From positions 1 through 64,000 of the forward strand of contig NZ_FOEO01000023.1 in the NCBI RefSeq assembly GCF_900110765.1: a stretch of DNA of 64,000 bases. Direction: 5' to 3'. The stretch comes from Pseudomonas sp. NFACC02. GTDB taxonomy: Bacteria; Pseudomonadota; Gammaproteobacteria; Pseudomonadales; Pseudomonadaceae. Both the position numbers and the translations under genes were made by a program. Positions 18,295 to 27,662 of the stretch are shown one piece after another. Below the pieces are notes generated by a model. It was not told where the DNA came from and searched no databases. It saw nothing but the letters and a program-made list of their open reading frames with translations. How positions within the stretch are numbered: position 1 is the stretch's first letter; each line of letters starts with the position of its first letter.

Positions 18295-19619
18295 TGTCCC
18301 ATCAAGCTCAATTCAATGCCCTGGTCGATTGGCTGCGCGGCGCTGTCACAGGTCAGGAACGCTTCACGCTGAGCTATAACGCCGAGGCGTCGGACTTCAT
18401 TCGCTTCAACCACGCCAAGGTGCGCCAGGCCGGTCATGTGCAGCAGGCGAGCGTGTCGTTCAAGCTGATCGAAGACGGCCGCCACGCCGACCTGAACCTG
18501 ACGCTGTCAGGCGATGAGGCGATGGACCGTCAGCGTTTGAGTGAAGCCCTTGGCCAACTGCGCGAGACACTGACACTGTTGCCGGTCGATCCGTACCTGC
18601 TGCTCAACGAAGCCCCCTGGCACAGCAGCAACATCCAGGACGTACCGCTGCCGGATAGCGCTCATGTCGTCGAGCAGATCGCGCAGTCGGGCGAAGGTCT
18701 GGACCTGGTCGGCATCTACGCCGCCGGACCGATCTACCGAGGGTTCGCCAGCTCAAGCGGCGCGCTGGGTTGGCATCAGGCCAACAGCTTCAATTTTGAC
18801 TGGAGCCTGTTCCACGAAAACGGTCAGGCCGTGAAAGCCAATTACGCGGGTCACACGTGGGACGATGAAGCATTCTCCCAGCGTTTCGCCCTCGCCCGCG
18901 AGCAGCTTGAGTTCCTGGGGCATCCGGCCCACCCATTGCCGCCGGGCCAATACCGGGCGTACCTGGCGCCGGCGGCATTGGAAGAGGTTATAGGCATGCT
19001 GTGCTGGGGCGGCTTCTCGGCGCAGTCGCTGGCGGACAAGACCAGTCCGCTGCAGCGTCTTTATGACGGTCACGCAACGCTGAATCCGCTGGTGGGTCTG
19101 GATGAGCAGGTCACGGGCTCATTGTCGCCAGCGTTCTCGGGTGAAGGTTATCCACGCGCCGACCTGTCGCTGGTGGTGGGGGGCATTGCGAAGGATCGCC
19201 TGATCGATTCACGCAGCGCGGCCGAGTACGGCCTGATCGCCAACGGCGCCGGGTGGGGTGAATCGCCCAGTGCGCTGAGCATGAACGGCGGCTCGCTGGC
19301 GCTGGACGATGTGCTCAAGGAACTGGGCACCGGCCTGTACATCAGCAACCTGTGGTATCTGAATTTCTCCGACCGCACCGCCGGGCGGATCACGGGAATG
19401 ACGCGCTTTGCGACGTTCTGGGTCGAAGATGGCCAGATCAAGGCGCCGGTGAACACCATGCGCTTCGACGACAGTATTTTCAGCCTGCTCGGCAGCGCGC
19501 TCGAACAATTGACTGCGCAAAGGGAACTCATTCTGTCGACAAGTACCTACAGTCAACGTCAGACAGCCTCTAACCTGCTGCCGGGGGCGTTGGTGAGCAA
19601 GCTGACGTTGACCCTTTGA
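18294..19619 (+). CDS. TldE/PmbA-like partner subunit
   Basis: The 441-aa product is related to the preceding TldD-like protein but lacks a HExxxH motif, as expected for the non-catalytic TldE/PmbA partner. Recognisable family pieces include the N-terminal FTLSYNAEASDFIRFN stretch and the C-terminal LWYLNFSDRTAGRITGMTR. It is translationally coupled to its neighbour. A REP element separates it from the following exporter gene. Confidence 0.82.
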   Translation: MSHQAQFNALVDWLRGAVTGQERFTLSYNAEASDFIRFNHAKVRQAGHVQQASVSFKLIEDGRHADLNLTLSGDEAMDRQRLSEALGQLRETLTLLPVDPYLLLNEAPWHSSNIQDVPLPDSAHVVEQIAQSGEGLDLVGIYAAGPIYRGFASSSGALGWHQANSFNFDWSLFHENGQAVKANYAGHTWDDEAFSQRFALAREQLEFLGHPAHPLPPGQYRAYLAPAALEEVIGMLCWGGFSAQSLADKTSPLQRLYDGHATLNPLVGLDEQVTGSLSPAFSGEGYPRADLSLVVGGIAKDRLIDSRSAAEYGLIANGAGWGESPSALSMNGGSLALDDVLKELGTGLYISNLWYLNFSDRTAGRITGMTRFATFWVEDGQIKAPVNTMRFDDSIFSLLGSALEQLTAQRELILSTSTYSQRQTASNLLPGALVSKLTLTL

Positions 19620-19634
19620 CAAACGCAGCACACT

Positions 19635-19686
19635 TGTAGGAGCGCGCGTGGTCTGGGCCGCAATCGCGGGCAAGCGCGCTCCTACA
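19635..19686. repeat. REP hairpin
   Basis: TGTAGGAGCGCGCG...CGCGGGCAAGCGCGCTCCTACA, an imperfect inverted repeat of the common family, between the TldE-like gene and the MFS gene. Confidence 0.8.
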
Positions 19687-19741
19687 GCAACTGCGAGACC
19701 TCCCCAAGTTATACACAACCAGCAAGGACCACGAACTTCAC

Positions 19742-21184
19742 ATGCCGACCACCACCCCGCAGCTCGACGCCCGAACCCTGCGCTGGATGCCCTGGGTTAT
19801 CGCCATTGCCTTTTTCATGCAAAGCCTGGACGGAACGATCCTCAACACCGCATTGCCGTCCATGGCCCGCTCGCTGTCCGAAGACCCGTTGCGCATGCAG
19901 TCGGTGATCATTGCCTACATGCTGACGATTGCCTTGCTGATCCCCGCGTCGGGCTGGATTTCCGACCGGTTCGGGATCAAGCGCATTTTCTTTAGTGCCA
20001 TTCTGCTGTTCAGCTTCGGCTCGCTGCTGTGTGCGGTCGCCAACTCACTCGGCATGCTGGTCGCCGCGCGTGTGGTTCAAGGCCTGGGGGGCGCGCTGAT
20101 GATGCCGGTGGGCCGGTTGATCGTGCTGCGCGCTTACCCGCGAACGGAGCTGGTGCGCACCCTCAGTTTCATTACCATGCCCGCCCTGCTCGGCCCGCTG
20201 ATGGGCCCGACGGTGGGCGGCTGGCTGGTGGAATACCTGAGCTGGCACTGGATCTTTCTGATCAATATCCCGGTCGGCATCCTCGGTTGTTTTGCCGTGC
20301 GCAAGTTCATCCCGGATCTGCAGGGTGGCGGTCGCACACGTTTCGATCTGGTGGGCTTTGCGTTGTTCGGCGCGTCGATGGTGCTGATCACCATCGCCCT
20401 GGAAGGCCTGGGCGAACTGCATCTGCCGCACTTGCGCGTGGTGATGCTGCTGTTCGGCGGAATGGCCTGTCTGGCCGCGTACTGGCTGCGGGCGGGGCAC
20501 GTAGAGTCGCCGCTGTTTTCGGCATCGCTGTTTCGCACCCGAAGTTTTGCCGTCGGCATCATGGGCAACCTGTTTGCGCGACTGGGCAGCGGTGCGTTGC
20601 CCTTTCTCGTGCCGCTGATGCTGCAAGTGGCATTGGGTTACTCGCCCTCGCACGCCGGGATGAGCATGATCCCGCTGGCGCTGGCGGCGATGTTCGCCAA
20701 GCCCTTGGCCACGCGAGCCATCGAGCGTCTGGGGTATCGCATTGTGCTGACCGGCAACACGTTGCTGCTCGGGATGCTGCTGGCGAGCATGTCACTGGTC
20801 GATGCCGACACGCCGTACTGGTTTCTGTTGATTCATCTGGCCCTGCTCGGGGGCGTGAACTCGCTGCAGTTCTCGGCGATGAATGCCGTCACCCTGATCG
20901 ATCTGGATGACGCCAGCGCAGCCAGCGGCAACAGCCTGCTGTCGGTGGTGGCTCAGTTGTCGCTGAGCCTGGGTGTCGCCTGCGCGGCCGCATTGCTGGG
21001 CGGGTTTACGGACGATGTGTCGACCGGCGAGGTCAGCAGTGTGCTGGGTGCCTTCCAGTTGACGTTCCTGTGCGTGGGCGTGCTGGCGATGCTGGCCGCG
21101 TCGATTTTCCTGCAACTGTCGCCGCGTATGCCGCCGGAGAATCCACCGCGCAAGCCGCAGACGGAGCCTGAAATCGAGGCGTGA
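19742..21184 (+). CDS. DHA2-family MFS multidrug transporter (MdtD-like)
   Basis: The 480-aa integral membrane protein has about 13-14 hydrophobic segments. The N-terminal segment FFMQSLDGTILNTALPSMA and motif C-like sequence GPLMGPTVGGWL are hallmarks of the DHA2 (14-TM, EmrB/MdtD) drug:H+ antiporters. The segment SWHWIFLINIPVGILG is also characteristic. Similarity in the N-terminal half to E. coli MdtD is strong by eye. No regulator is adjacent. Substrate cannot be deduced. The start at 19742 is an ATG without a strong SD. Confidence 0.85.
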   Translation: MPTTTPQLDARTLRWMPWVIAIAFFMQSLDGTILNTALPSMARSLSEDPLRMQSVIIAYMLTIALLIPASGWISDRFGIKRIFFSAILLFSFGSLLCAVANSLGMLVAARVVQGLGGALMMPVGRLIVLRAYPRTELVRTLSFITMPALLGPLMGPTVGGWLVEYLSWHWIFLINIPVGILGCFAVRKFIPDLQGGGRTRFDLVGFALFGASMVLITIALEGLGELHLPHLRVVMLLFGGMACLAAYWLRAGHVESPLFSASLFRTRSFAVGIMGNLFARLGSGALPFLVPLMLQVALGYSPSHAGMSMIPLALAAMFAKPLATRAIERLGYRIVLTGNTLLLGMLLASMSLVDADTPYWFLLIHLALLGGVNSLQFSAMNAVTLIDLDDASAASGNSLLSVVAQLSLSLGVACAAALLGGFTDDVSTGEVSSVLGAFQLTFLCVGVLAMLAASIFLQLSPRMPPENPPRKPQTEPEIEA

Positions 21185-21211
21185 TGCACGTCCGGGGGTG
21201 ACAATGATCAC

Positions 21212-21306
21212 CTGTGGGGGCGAGCTTGCTCGCGAAGAGGCCGGTACATCCGCCGGAGCTTCGGCGGCTGAGACTTAGCATTCGCGAGCAAGCTCGCTCC
21301 CGCAGG
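21212..21306. repeat. REP inverted pair (GAGCTTGCTC family)
   Basis: CTGTGGGGGCGAGCTTGCTC at the left and GAGCAAGCTCGCTCCCGCAG at the right flank an internal small hairpin. This is the same family as the repeat at 7138-7226. Confidence 0.85.
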
Positions 21307-21426
21307 TACAGGGTGGCGTGATCGATTATTCGCGCCTGGATTCCACCACCATTTATCGCCCACGCCCCCAAGGCGGGGCCCGCGACCTGATACACTGCGC
21401 GACATTTTGTTTTGCAGGCCTCCCTT

Positions 21427-22806
21427 GTGACTAACACCGCGTTCAATTCACTGCCCCTTTCCGCCGCCATGCTGGCTAACCTGGAGTCCCTTGGTTATGC
21501 CGAGATGACGCCGATTCAGGCGCAGAGCCTGCCGGTGATGCTCAAGGGCATGGACCTGATTGCCCAGGCCAAGACCGGCTCCGGCAAGACCGCGGCCTTC
21601 GGTATCGGCCTGCTGAACCCGATCAATCCGCGATACTTCGGCTGCCAGGCACTGATCCTGTGCCCGACTCGCGAGTTGGCGGACCAGGTCGCCAAGGAAA
21701 TCCGTCGTCTGGCCCGCGCCGAAGACAACATCAAGGTCCTGACCCTGTGCGGCGGCGTGTCCTTCGGCCCGCAGATCGGCTCGCTGGAGCACGGCGCGCA
21801 TATCATCGTGGGCACGCCGGGTCGTATCCAGCAGCACTTGCGCAAAGGTTCGCTGGTGCTGGATGGCCTGAACACACTGGTCCTCGACGAAGCCGACCGC
21901 ATGCTCGACATGGGTTTCTACGACGCGATCGCGGACATCATCGAGCAGACCCCGGAGCGCCGTCAGACGCTGCTGTTCTCCGCCACTTACCCGGTCGGCA
22001 TCAAGCAACTGGCCTCGAAGTTCATGCGCGATCCGCAGACCGTGAAGGTCGAAGCGCTGCACGCCGACAGCCAGATCGAGCAGATCTTCTACGAAATTTC
22101 ACCCGAGCAACGTCTGGAAGCGGTGGTGAAGGTCCTCGACCATTTCCGTCCGCAGTCCTGCGTGGCGTTCTGCTTCACCAAACAACAGGTTCAGGACGTG
22201 GTCGATCACCTGACGGCCAAGGGCATGTCGGCCGTGGGCCTGCACGGCGATCTGGAGCAGCGTGATCGCGACCAGGTGCTGGCCATGTTCGCCAACCGCA
22301 GCACCTCGGTGCTGGTGGCGACCGACGTCGCCGCCCGTGGCCTGGACATCGATGCGCTGGACATGGTGATCAACGTCGAGCTGGCCCGCGACTCGGAAAT
22401 TCACATTCACCGCGTGGGCCGTACCGGTCGCGCGGGCGAAACCGGCATTGCGGTCAGCCTTGTTGCGCCGGGCGAAAGCCAACGCGCTCGCGCCGTCGAA
22501 GAACTGCAGAAAGCGCCGCTGAACTGGCAGCAGTACGACCAGTTGACGCGCAAGGAAGGCGGCAAGCTGCTGCCACCGATGACAACCCTGTGCATTGGTT
22601 CGGGCCGCAAGGACAAACTCCGTCCGGGCGACATCCTTGGCGCGTTGACCGGCGAAGCGGGCGTGCCTGGTACTCAGGTTGGCAAGATCGCGATCTTCGA
22701 TTACCAGGCGTATGTTGCGGTGGAACGCAGCATTGCCAAACAGGCGCTGGAGCGGCTGAACAACGGCAAGATCAAAGGCAAGTCATTGCGGGTGCGGATT
22801 CTTTAA
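21427..22806 (+). CDS. dbpA: ATP-dependent RNA helicase DbpA
   Basis: The 459-aa DEAD-box helicase is stimulated by helix 92 of 23S rRNA and acts in large-subunit assembly. Motifs in order: the Q motif (MTPIQAQSLP), motif I AKTGSGKT, Ia PTRELA, Ib TPGRI, II VLDEADRML, III SATYP, then the C-terminal helicase motifs CFTKQQ, ATDVAARGLD and HRVGRTGRAG. The C-terminal RNA-binding domain (about 385-459) contains GRKDKLRPGDILGAL, diagnostic for DbpA. The start is GTG 21427. An in-frame TTG at 21412 exists but adds residues not expected in the family. Confidence 0.93.
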   Translation: MTNTAFNSLPLSAAMLANLESLGYAEMTPIQAQSLPVMLKGMDLIAQAKTGSGKTAAFGIGLLNPINPRYFGCQALILCPTRELADQVAKEIRRLARAEDNIKVLTLCGGVSFGPQIGSLEHGAHIIVGTPGRIQQHLRKGSLVLDGLNTLVLDEADRMLDMGFYDAIADIIEQTPERRQTLLFSATYPVGIKQLASKFMRDPQTVKVEALHADSQIEQIFYEISPEQRLEAVVKVLDHFRPQSCVAFCFTKQQVQDVVDHLTAKGMSAVGLHGDLEQRDRDQVLAMFANRSTSVLVATDVAARGLDIDALDMVINVELARDSEIHIHRVGRTGRAGETGIAVSLVAPGESQRARAVEELQKAPLNWQQYDQLTRKEGGKLLPPMTTLCIGSGRKDKLRPGDILGALTGEAGVPGTQVGKIAIFDYQAYVAVERSIAKQALERLNNGKIKGKSLRVRIL

Positions 22807-22826
22807 TCCATCCAGTACCGCGTCAT

Positions 22827-22931
22827 TGATCGTTCCCACGCTCTGCGTGGGAATGCCGTACCGGACGCTCCGCGTCCCGGCGACGCGGAGCGTCGCACAA
22901 TGCGTTCCCACGCAGAGCGTGGGCACGATCA
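22827..22931. repeat. Palindromic repeat cluster (GATCGTTCCCACGC family)
   Basis: Outer arms TGATCGTTCCCACGC... and ...GCGTGGGCACGATCA enclose nested hairpins, including CGGACGCTCCGCGTCC...GGCGACGCGGAGCGTCG. It is a complex version of the repeat at 12165-12201. Confidence 0.85.
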
Positions 22932-22971
22932 AGCCTTCTGACACACCACCGATTCTCCTGAGGACTCCGCT

Positions 22972-24150
22972 TTGCCCGTTACTGACGTTGTGATCATCGG
23001 CGCTGGCGCCGCAGGTTTGATGTGTGCCTTCACCGCGGCCAATCGAGGCCGCAAGGTGATGCTGATCGATCACGCCAACAAGCCGGGCAAGAAAATCCTC
23101 ATGTCGGGCGGTGGCCGCTGCAACTTCACCAACCTGTACACCGAACCCGCTAATTTCCTTTCGCAGAACCCGCACTTCTGCAAATCGGCGCTGGCCCGCT
23201 ACACCCAGTGGGATTTCATTGCGCTGGTCGGTAAACACGGCGTGCCGTACCACGAGAAGAAGCTCGGCCAGCTGTTCTGCGACAACAAGTCCAGCGACAT
23301 CCTCAGCCTGTTGCTCCGCGAGTGCGACGATGCAGGCGTCAGCCTGCACATGGACACGTCCGTCCAGACCATCGAGAAAACCGAGACCGGCTACCTGCTG
23401 GACACTACGTTGGGCAACATCAGCTGCGAGTCGCTGGTGATCGCCACGGGCGGCCTGTCGATTCCGACACTGGGTGCCACGGGTTTCGGCTATCAGGTCG
23501 GCAAGCAGTTCGGCCACACCCTGCTGCCTACACGCGCAGGCCTTGTGCCGTTCACCATCACCGACCAGCTCAAGGAATTGTGTACCGAACTGACCGGCAC
23601 CTCGGTGGATTGCCTCGTCAGCTGCAACGACGTCAGCTTCCGCGAGAATATCCTGTTCACCCATCGCGGCCTCAGCGGTCCGGCGATCCTGCAGATTTCT
23701 TCGTTCTGGCATCCGGGCGATGCCGTGGACATCAACCTGATGCCCGATCACGACGCCCACGGCTGGCTGACCGAGCAACAAACCGAACGCCCCAACAGCG
23801 AACTGAAGACCCTGCTCGGCGAGGTCTTCACCAAGAAGATGGCCAACCTCATCGCAGAACAGTGGTTCGTGTCCAAGCCGATGAAGCAGTACACCCACGC
23901 CGAACTGGCCGACATCGCCAATAAACTGTCGAGCTGGCAAGTGGTTCCCGCCGGCACCGAAGGTTACCGCACGGCCGAAGTGACGCTGGGCGGGATCGAC
24001 ACGCGGGAGGTGTCCTCCAAAACCATGGAGTCGCTGAAATCGCCAAAGCTGTACTTCATCGGTGAAGTGCTGGACGTCAGCGGGCATCTGGGCGGCTTCA
24101 ACTTCCAGTGGGCCTGGGCCTCGGCGTATGCGGCGGCGCAGTACGTCTGA
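22972..24150 (+). CDS. HI0933/YhiN-family flavoprotein (NAD(P)/FAD-dependent oxidoreductase)
   Basis: The 392-aa product has the N-terminal FAD fold VVIIGAGAAGLMCAF, the family motif KILMSGGGRCNFTN, and the C-terminal FAD segment GEVLDVSGHLGGFNFQWAW. These define the HI0933/YhiN/BaiN family, whose physiological role is mostly unknown. Translation starts at a TTG (22972) behind GAGGA. No ATG fits the conserved N-terminus. It is monocistronic between repeats. Confidence 0.85.
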   Translation: MPVTDVVIIGAGAAGLMCAFTAANRGRKVMLIDHANKPGKKILMSGGGRCNFTNLYTEPANFLSQNPHFCKSALARYTQWDFIALVGKHGVPYHEKKLGQLFCDNKSSDILSLLLRECDDAGVSLHMDTSVQTIEKTETGYLLDTTLGNISCESLVIATGGLSIPTLGATGFGYQVGKQFGHTLLPTRAGLVPFTITDQLKELCTELTGTSVDCLVSCNDVSFRENILFTHRGLSGPAILQISSFWHPGDAVDINLMPDHDAHGWLTEQQTERPNSELKTLLGEVFTKKMANLIAEQWFVSKPMKQYTHAELADIANKLSSWQVVPAGTEGYRTAEVTLGGIDTREVSSKTMESLKSPKLYFIGEVLDVSGHLGGFNFQWAWASAYAAAQYV

Positions 24151-24183
24151 GCCAACGTCGCCATGTGATGCAATGACAAGCCC

Positions 24184-24297
24184 CTGCAGGAGCAATCCGA
24201 GGTTACGAGGGTCGCGAAGAGGCCGGGACATTCAACGCACCTCTGGCGGCCGCAAGACCGCCTTCGCCACGGTCGTAACCTCCGGCAGCTTGTACAG
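24184..24297. repeat. REP inverted pair (GGTTACGA family)
   Basis: CTGCAGGAGCAATCCGAGGT at the left and a GGTCGTAACCTCCGGCAGCT arm at the right form an imperfect inverted pair of the family seen at 16603-16747, with an internal TGGCGGCC/GGTC hairpin. Confidence 0.75.
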
Positions 24298-24340
24298 GGT
24301 GGGTGACGATGGCGCATTCGGAATAAATTTTGCTAAGCGG

Positions 24341-24369
24341 ATGTACAGCACGCACCGGGCGCTGTACAT
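24341..24369. promoter_or_regulatory. Palindrome upstream of the YccS-like gene
   Basis: ATGTACAGC (24341-24349) and GCTGTACAT (24361-24369) form a perfect 9-bp inverted repeat with an 11-bp spacer, 43 bp before the ATG. The geometry suits a dimeric repressor or activator. It does not fit the Pseudomonas LexA box (CTG-N10-CAG) exactly. The regulator is unknown. Confidence 0.5.
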
Positions 24370-24411
24370 ATCATCCAGCAGAAACCATCGCGAACAAGGC
24401 CGTCAGCGTTC

Positions 24412-26619
24412 ATGGCATCGAAATCGTTGCGCAATACCCTCCGCCGCCTCTGGGCGCTGGACAAGTTTTCCTACAGTGTGCGGGTTTTCATTGCCCTGAC
24501 CGGCAGCATGGCTTTGTGCTGGTACCAGAATGAGATGTCGCTGGTCATCCCGTTGTTCCTCGGGATTATCGCCAGCGCCCTGTCCGAGACGGACGACAGT
24601 TGGCAAGGCCGCCTCAACGCATTGGCCGTAACGTTGGTGTGCTTCAGCATCGCGGCATTATCCGTGGAGTTGCTGTTCCCCTACCCCGTTCTGTTCATCT
24701 GCGCCTTCGCGCTGGCCGCGTTCTGCCTGACGATGCTTGGCGCGCTGGGCGAGCGTTACGGTGCCATTGCCTATGCGACGCTGATTCTCTCGGTCTACAC
24801 CATGATCGGCGTGGACCAGCGCGGCGGTGAGGTCACTGACTTCTGGCATGAGCCCATGCTGCTGGTGGCGGGAGCAGCGTGGTACGGCCTGCTGTCCGTG
24901 CTGTGGCAGATGCTGTTTTCCAACCAGCCCGTGCAGCAGGCACTGGCGCGGCTGTTCCGCGAACTGGGCTTGTACCTGAAGCTGAAATCGGAACTGTTCG
25001 AGCCGATCCGCACCCTGGACGTGGAAGCCCGGCGCCTTGAGCTGGCCAAACAGAATGGCAAGGTCGTGGCCGCGCTTAACGTGACCAAGGAAATCATCCT
25101 CAATCGGGTCGGCAGCGGGCGTCCTGGTTCCAAGGTCAGTCGCTACCTGAAACTGTACTTCCTCGCCCAGGACATCCACGAGCGCGCCAGTTCCTCGCAT
25201 TACCCCTACAACTCGCTGGCCGAGGCGTTCTTCCACAGCGACGTACTGTTCCGCTGTCAGCGTCTGCTGCGCCAACAGGGCAAAGCCTGCCGCGACCTGT
25301 CGGTGTCGATCCAGTTGCGCCAGCCGTTCATCTATGACGACAGCTTCGCCCATGCGCTGGATGACTTACGCGCCTCGCTCGAACACCTGAGGATTCAGAG
25401 CAACCCCGCCTGGCGCGGTTTGCTGCGTTCACTGCGTGCACTGGCCAATAACCTGGCAACGCTGGACCGGCTGCTCAGCGATGCCAGTAACCCGGACGCG
25501 CTCGCCGATGCCACCGACAGCAGCTTGCTGGACCGTTCTCCGCGCAACCTCAAAGACGTCGTCACCCGTATCCGCCTGCAGCTGACCCCCACTTCACTGT
25601 TATTCAGGCACGCCCTGCGTCTGCCGCTGGCGCTGGTGGTCGGCTACATCATGCTTCACCTGATTCACGCGTCTCAGGGTTACTGGATCATCCTGACCAC
25701 GGTCTTTGTCTGTCAGCCGAGCTACGGCGCCACCCGACGCAAACTCGGCCAAAGGATCATCGGCACGGCCATCGGCCTGACCGCTGGCTGGATTCTGTTC
25801 GACCTGATCACCACGCCCGTCCTGCAATCGATGTGCGCGGTGCTGGCCGGCGTGGTGTTCTTCGTCAACCGCACCACGCGCTACACCCTGTCGACGGCTG
25901 CGATCACCGTGATGATCCTGTTCTGCTTCAATCAGGTCGGAAACGGATACGGCCTGTTCCTGCCACGCCTGATGGATACCTTACTGGGCAGCCTGATTGC
26001 CGGCCTGGCCGTGCTGTTGTTCCTGCCCGACTGGCAAGGGCGTCGCCTGAACAAAGTGCTGGCCAACACGTTGTCCTGCAACAGCATTTACCTGCGCCAG
26101 ATCATGCAGCAATACGCACAAGGCAAAAGCGACGACCTGGCCTATCGGCTTGCCCGGCGCAATGCCCACAACGCCGATGCCGCATTGTCGACCACACTGG
26201 CGAACATGCTGATGGAGCCAGGACACTTCAGGAAGGAAGCGGATGTGGGCTTCCGCTTTCTGGTGCTGTCGCACACGCTGCTCAGCTACCTGTCAGGCCT
26301 TGGCGCGCATCGGGAAACCCAGTTACCGAGCGATGCGCGCGAGCATTTGATTGAAGGCGCCGGTGCGCATCTGGCGTCGAGCATCGATGAGATCGCCCAG
26401 AGCCTGGCAACGCGGCAACCCGTAGCCGTGCACAGCGATGAGGAGGAAGCCCTGGCTGCGGACCTGGAGCAGATGCCCGAAGAGATCGACGAGGCACAGC
26501 GACTGGTACAGACCCAGTTGGCCTTGATCTGTCGCCAGCTCGGGCCATTGCGCACGCTGGCCGCGCACCTGATCAAGGCGCCGGAGAAAACCTCAGACAT
26601 TACAGACCGTGCAGCTTGA
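24412..26619 (+). CDS. yccS: YccS-like FUSC-family inner-membrane protein
   Basis: The 735-aa product has two blocks of hydrophobic segments (about 25-165 and 400-525) separated by a large soluble domain, the architecture of YccS/YhfK and the fusaric-acid resistance (FUSC) family. The N-terminal segment FSYSVRVFIALTGSMALCWY and the second-block RLPLALVVGYIMLH are typical. The function is uncertain; aromatic-acid efflux has been proposed for relatives. The ATG at 24412 has a weak ribosome-binding site. Its last 20 bp overlap the convergent binding-protein gene. Confidence 0.82.
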   Translation: MASKSLRNTLRRLWALDKFSYSVRVFIALTGSMALCWYQNEMSLVIPLFLGIIASALSETDDSWQGRLNALAVTLVCFSIAALSVELLFPYPVLFICAFALAAFCLTMLGALGERYGAIAYATLILSVYTMIGVDQRGGEVTDFWHEPMLLVAGAAWYGLLSVLWQMLFSNQPVQQALARLFRELGLYLKLKSELFEPIRTLDVEARRLELAKQNGKVVAALNVTKEIILNRVGSGRPGSKVSRYLKLYFLAQDIHERASSSHYPYNSLAEAFFHSDVLFRCQRLLRQQGKACRDLSVSIQLRQPFIYDDSFAHALDDLRASLEHLRIQSNPAWRGLLRSLRALANNLATLDRLLSDASNPDALADATDSSLLDRSPRNLKDVVTRIRLQLTPTSLLFRHALRLPLALVVGYIMLHLIHASQGYWIILTTVFVCQPSYGATRRKLGQRIIGTAIGLTAGWILFDLITTPVLQSMCAVLAGVVFFVNRTTRYTLSTAAITVMILFCFNQVGNGYGLFLPRLMDTLLGSLIAGLAVLLFLPDWQGRRLNKVLANTLSCNSIYLRQIMQQYAQGKSDDLAYRLARRNAHNADAALSTTLANMLMEPGHFRKEADVGFRFLVLSHTLLSYLSGLGAHRETQLPSDAREHLIEGAGAHLASSIDEIAQSLATRQPVAVHSDEEEALAADLEQMPEEIDEAQRLVQTQLALICRQLGPLRTLAAHLIKAPEKTSDITDRAA

Positions 26620-27337
26620 ACAACCTGTCATAGCTGCCGTCGGCTTTCATGGCAGCGATAGCGCTATTGAAGTCCGCGACGATTTTTTCGTGATCGGGAT
26701 TCTTCAGGCTGACCAGAATATGCAGCCCGTTTTCACTCAGTGATCCGGGCAGGAATTCGACGTTGTCGCGCACCTCATCAGGCTCTCGTGCCAGCGCGAA
26801 ACGTGCCGCGTACTCGTCTTCAACGGTCAATTGCACGCGCCCCGCCGCCAACATGCGCACGGCGGTCGAGAAGCTTGCGACCGGGACCTTTTTCAAATCG
26901 GCATCGCCGTCGAACGCTGGCGAGTACGCGTAACTGCGCACCACGGCGATTGAATACGGATGTAGCTGGGCCAGGTCCTGAAACCCGATGCTTGAGCTTT
27001 TGCGCTTGAGAAAGCGCAGACGGTTGACCAGGTAATCGCCGGAAAACTGACCGATGCGCGTACGCTCTTCGCTGTACCAGGCATTGATCAGGATGTCGTA
27101 GCGCCCCTCGCTGACGCCATGAACAGCCCGCGCCCACGGCACTTGCTCGTATTCGGTGGTGTAACCGGCACGGCCGAATGCCGTGCGTACCAAGTCCGTA
27201 GAGAGCCCGCCGTTAAGTAACGAAACATCCGAATAAGGCGCCCACGCGTCCCCCGCCATACGCAGCTTCTGCGCCAGAGCATCCTGCGCGACCAGCAGCA
27301 ACCCCAATAGAACCATGGCTCGAAGCAAATGCGACAT
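26600..27337 (-). CDS. Periplasmic solute-binding protein, amino-acid ABC type (SBP_bac_3)
   Basis: The 245-aa product has a signal peptide (MSHLLRAMVLLGLLLVAQDALAQ, cleavage near residue 22) followed by a family-3 binding fold: GDAWAPYSD, the GLSTDLVRTAF stretch, RYDILINAWYSEERT and a C-terminal FNSAIAAMKADGSYDRLF. No permease or ATPase gene is nearby, so it may be an orphan or act in sensing. The start at 27337 follows AAGGAT; the upstream TTG (27343) is too close to that site. It overlaps the YccS-like gene tail-to-tail by 20 bp. Confidence 0.82.
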   Translation of the reverse strand: MSHLLRAMVLLGLLLVAQDALAQKLRMAGDAWAPYSDVSLLNGGLSTDLVRTAFGRAGYTTEYEQVPWARAVHGVSEGRYDILINAWYSEERTRIGQFSGDYLVNRLRFLKRKSSSIGFQDLAQLHPYSIAVVRSYAYSPAFDGDADLKKVPVASFSTAVRMLAAGRVQLTVEDEYAARFALAREPDEVRDNVEFLPGSLSENGLHILVSLKNPDHEKIVADFNSAIAAMKADGSYDRLFKLHGL

Positions 27338-27662
27338 GCTCAAGATCCTTAGGCAGACAGCCAGTCTGCAATTGTTTCAGCGGTCAAAAAACGACGCTGT
27401 GACGTCCCTGATGCGAGCGACGGGCAACGTGCATGGCCCGGATAAGGCGATGAAGGGCGATAGCAAGTGGCCTTCATTGAAGCCGTGTTCTGCGTTTTCC
27501 ACAACTCTTAAGAAGGCGAAGTTTGTGCGGTCGTTCAAAAAAGTTGCACAAGACTGCAACGGTTTCTGCAACCACGAACGAATGGCCACCACACGGTGAC
27601 GTTGGGCTGACAGCAATATGCGTTTAGTATCCGGCATGGACTTCTTTTCGTGAGCTGGCGAC
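27338..27662. other. Divergent intergenic region, binding-protein gene / elaA
   Basis: About 325 bp with no credible gene. Short frames on both strands lack ribosome-binding sites. It carries GTTGCA (27543-27548), TGCAAC (27555-27560) and TGCAAC (27567-27572), a small cluster of inverted and direct copies that could be an operator. Confidence 0.5.

Noticed and set aside
24361..24377. LexA box at CTGTACATATCATCCAG
   Set aside because: The spacing is CTG-N11-CAG, one base too long for the Pseudomonas LexA consensus.
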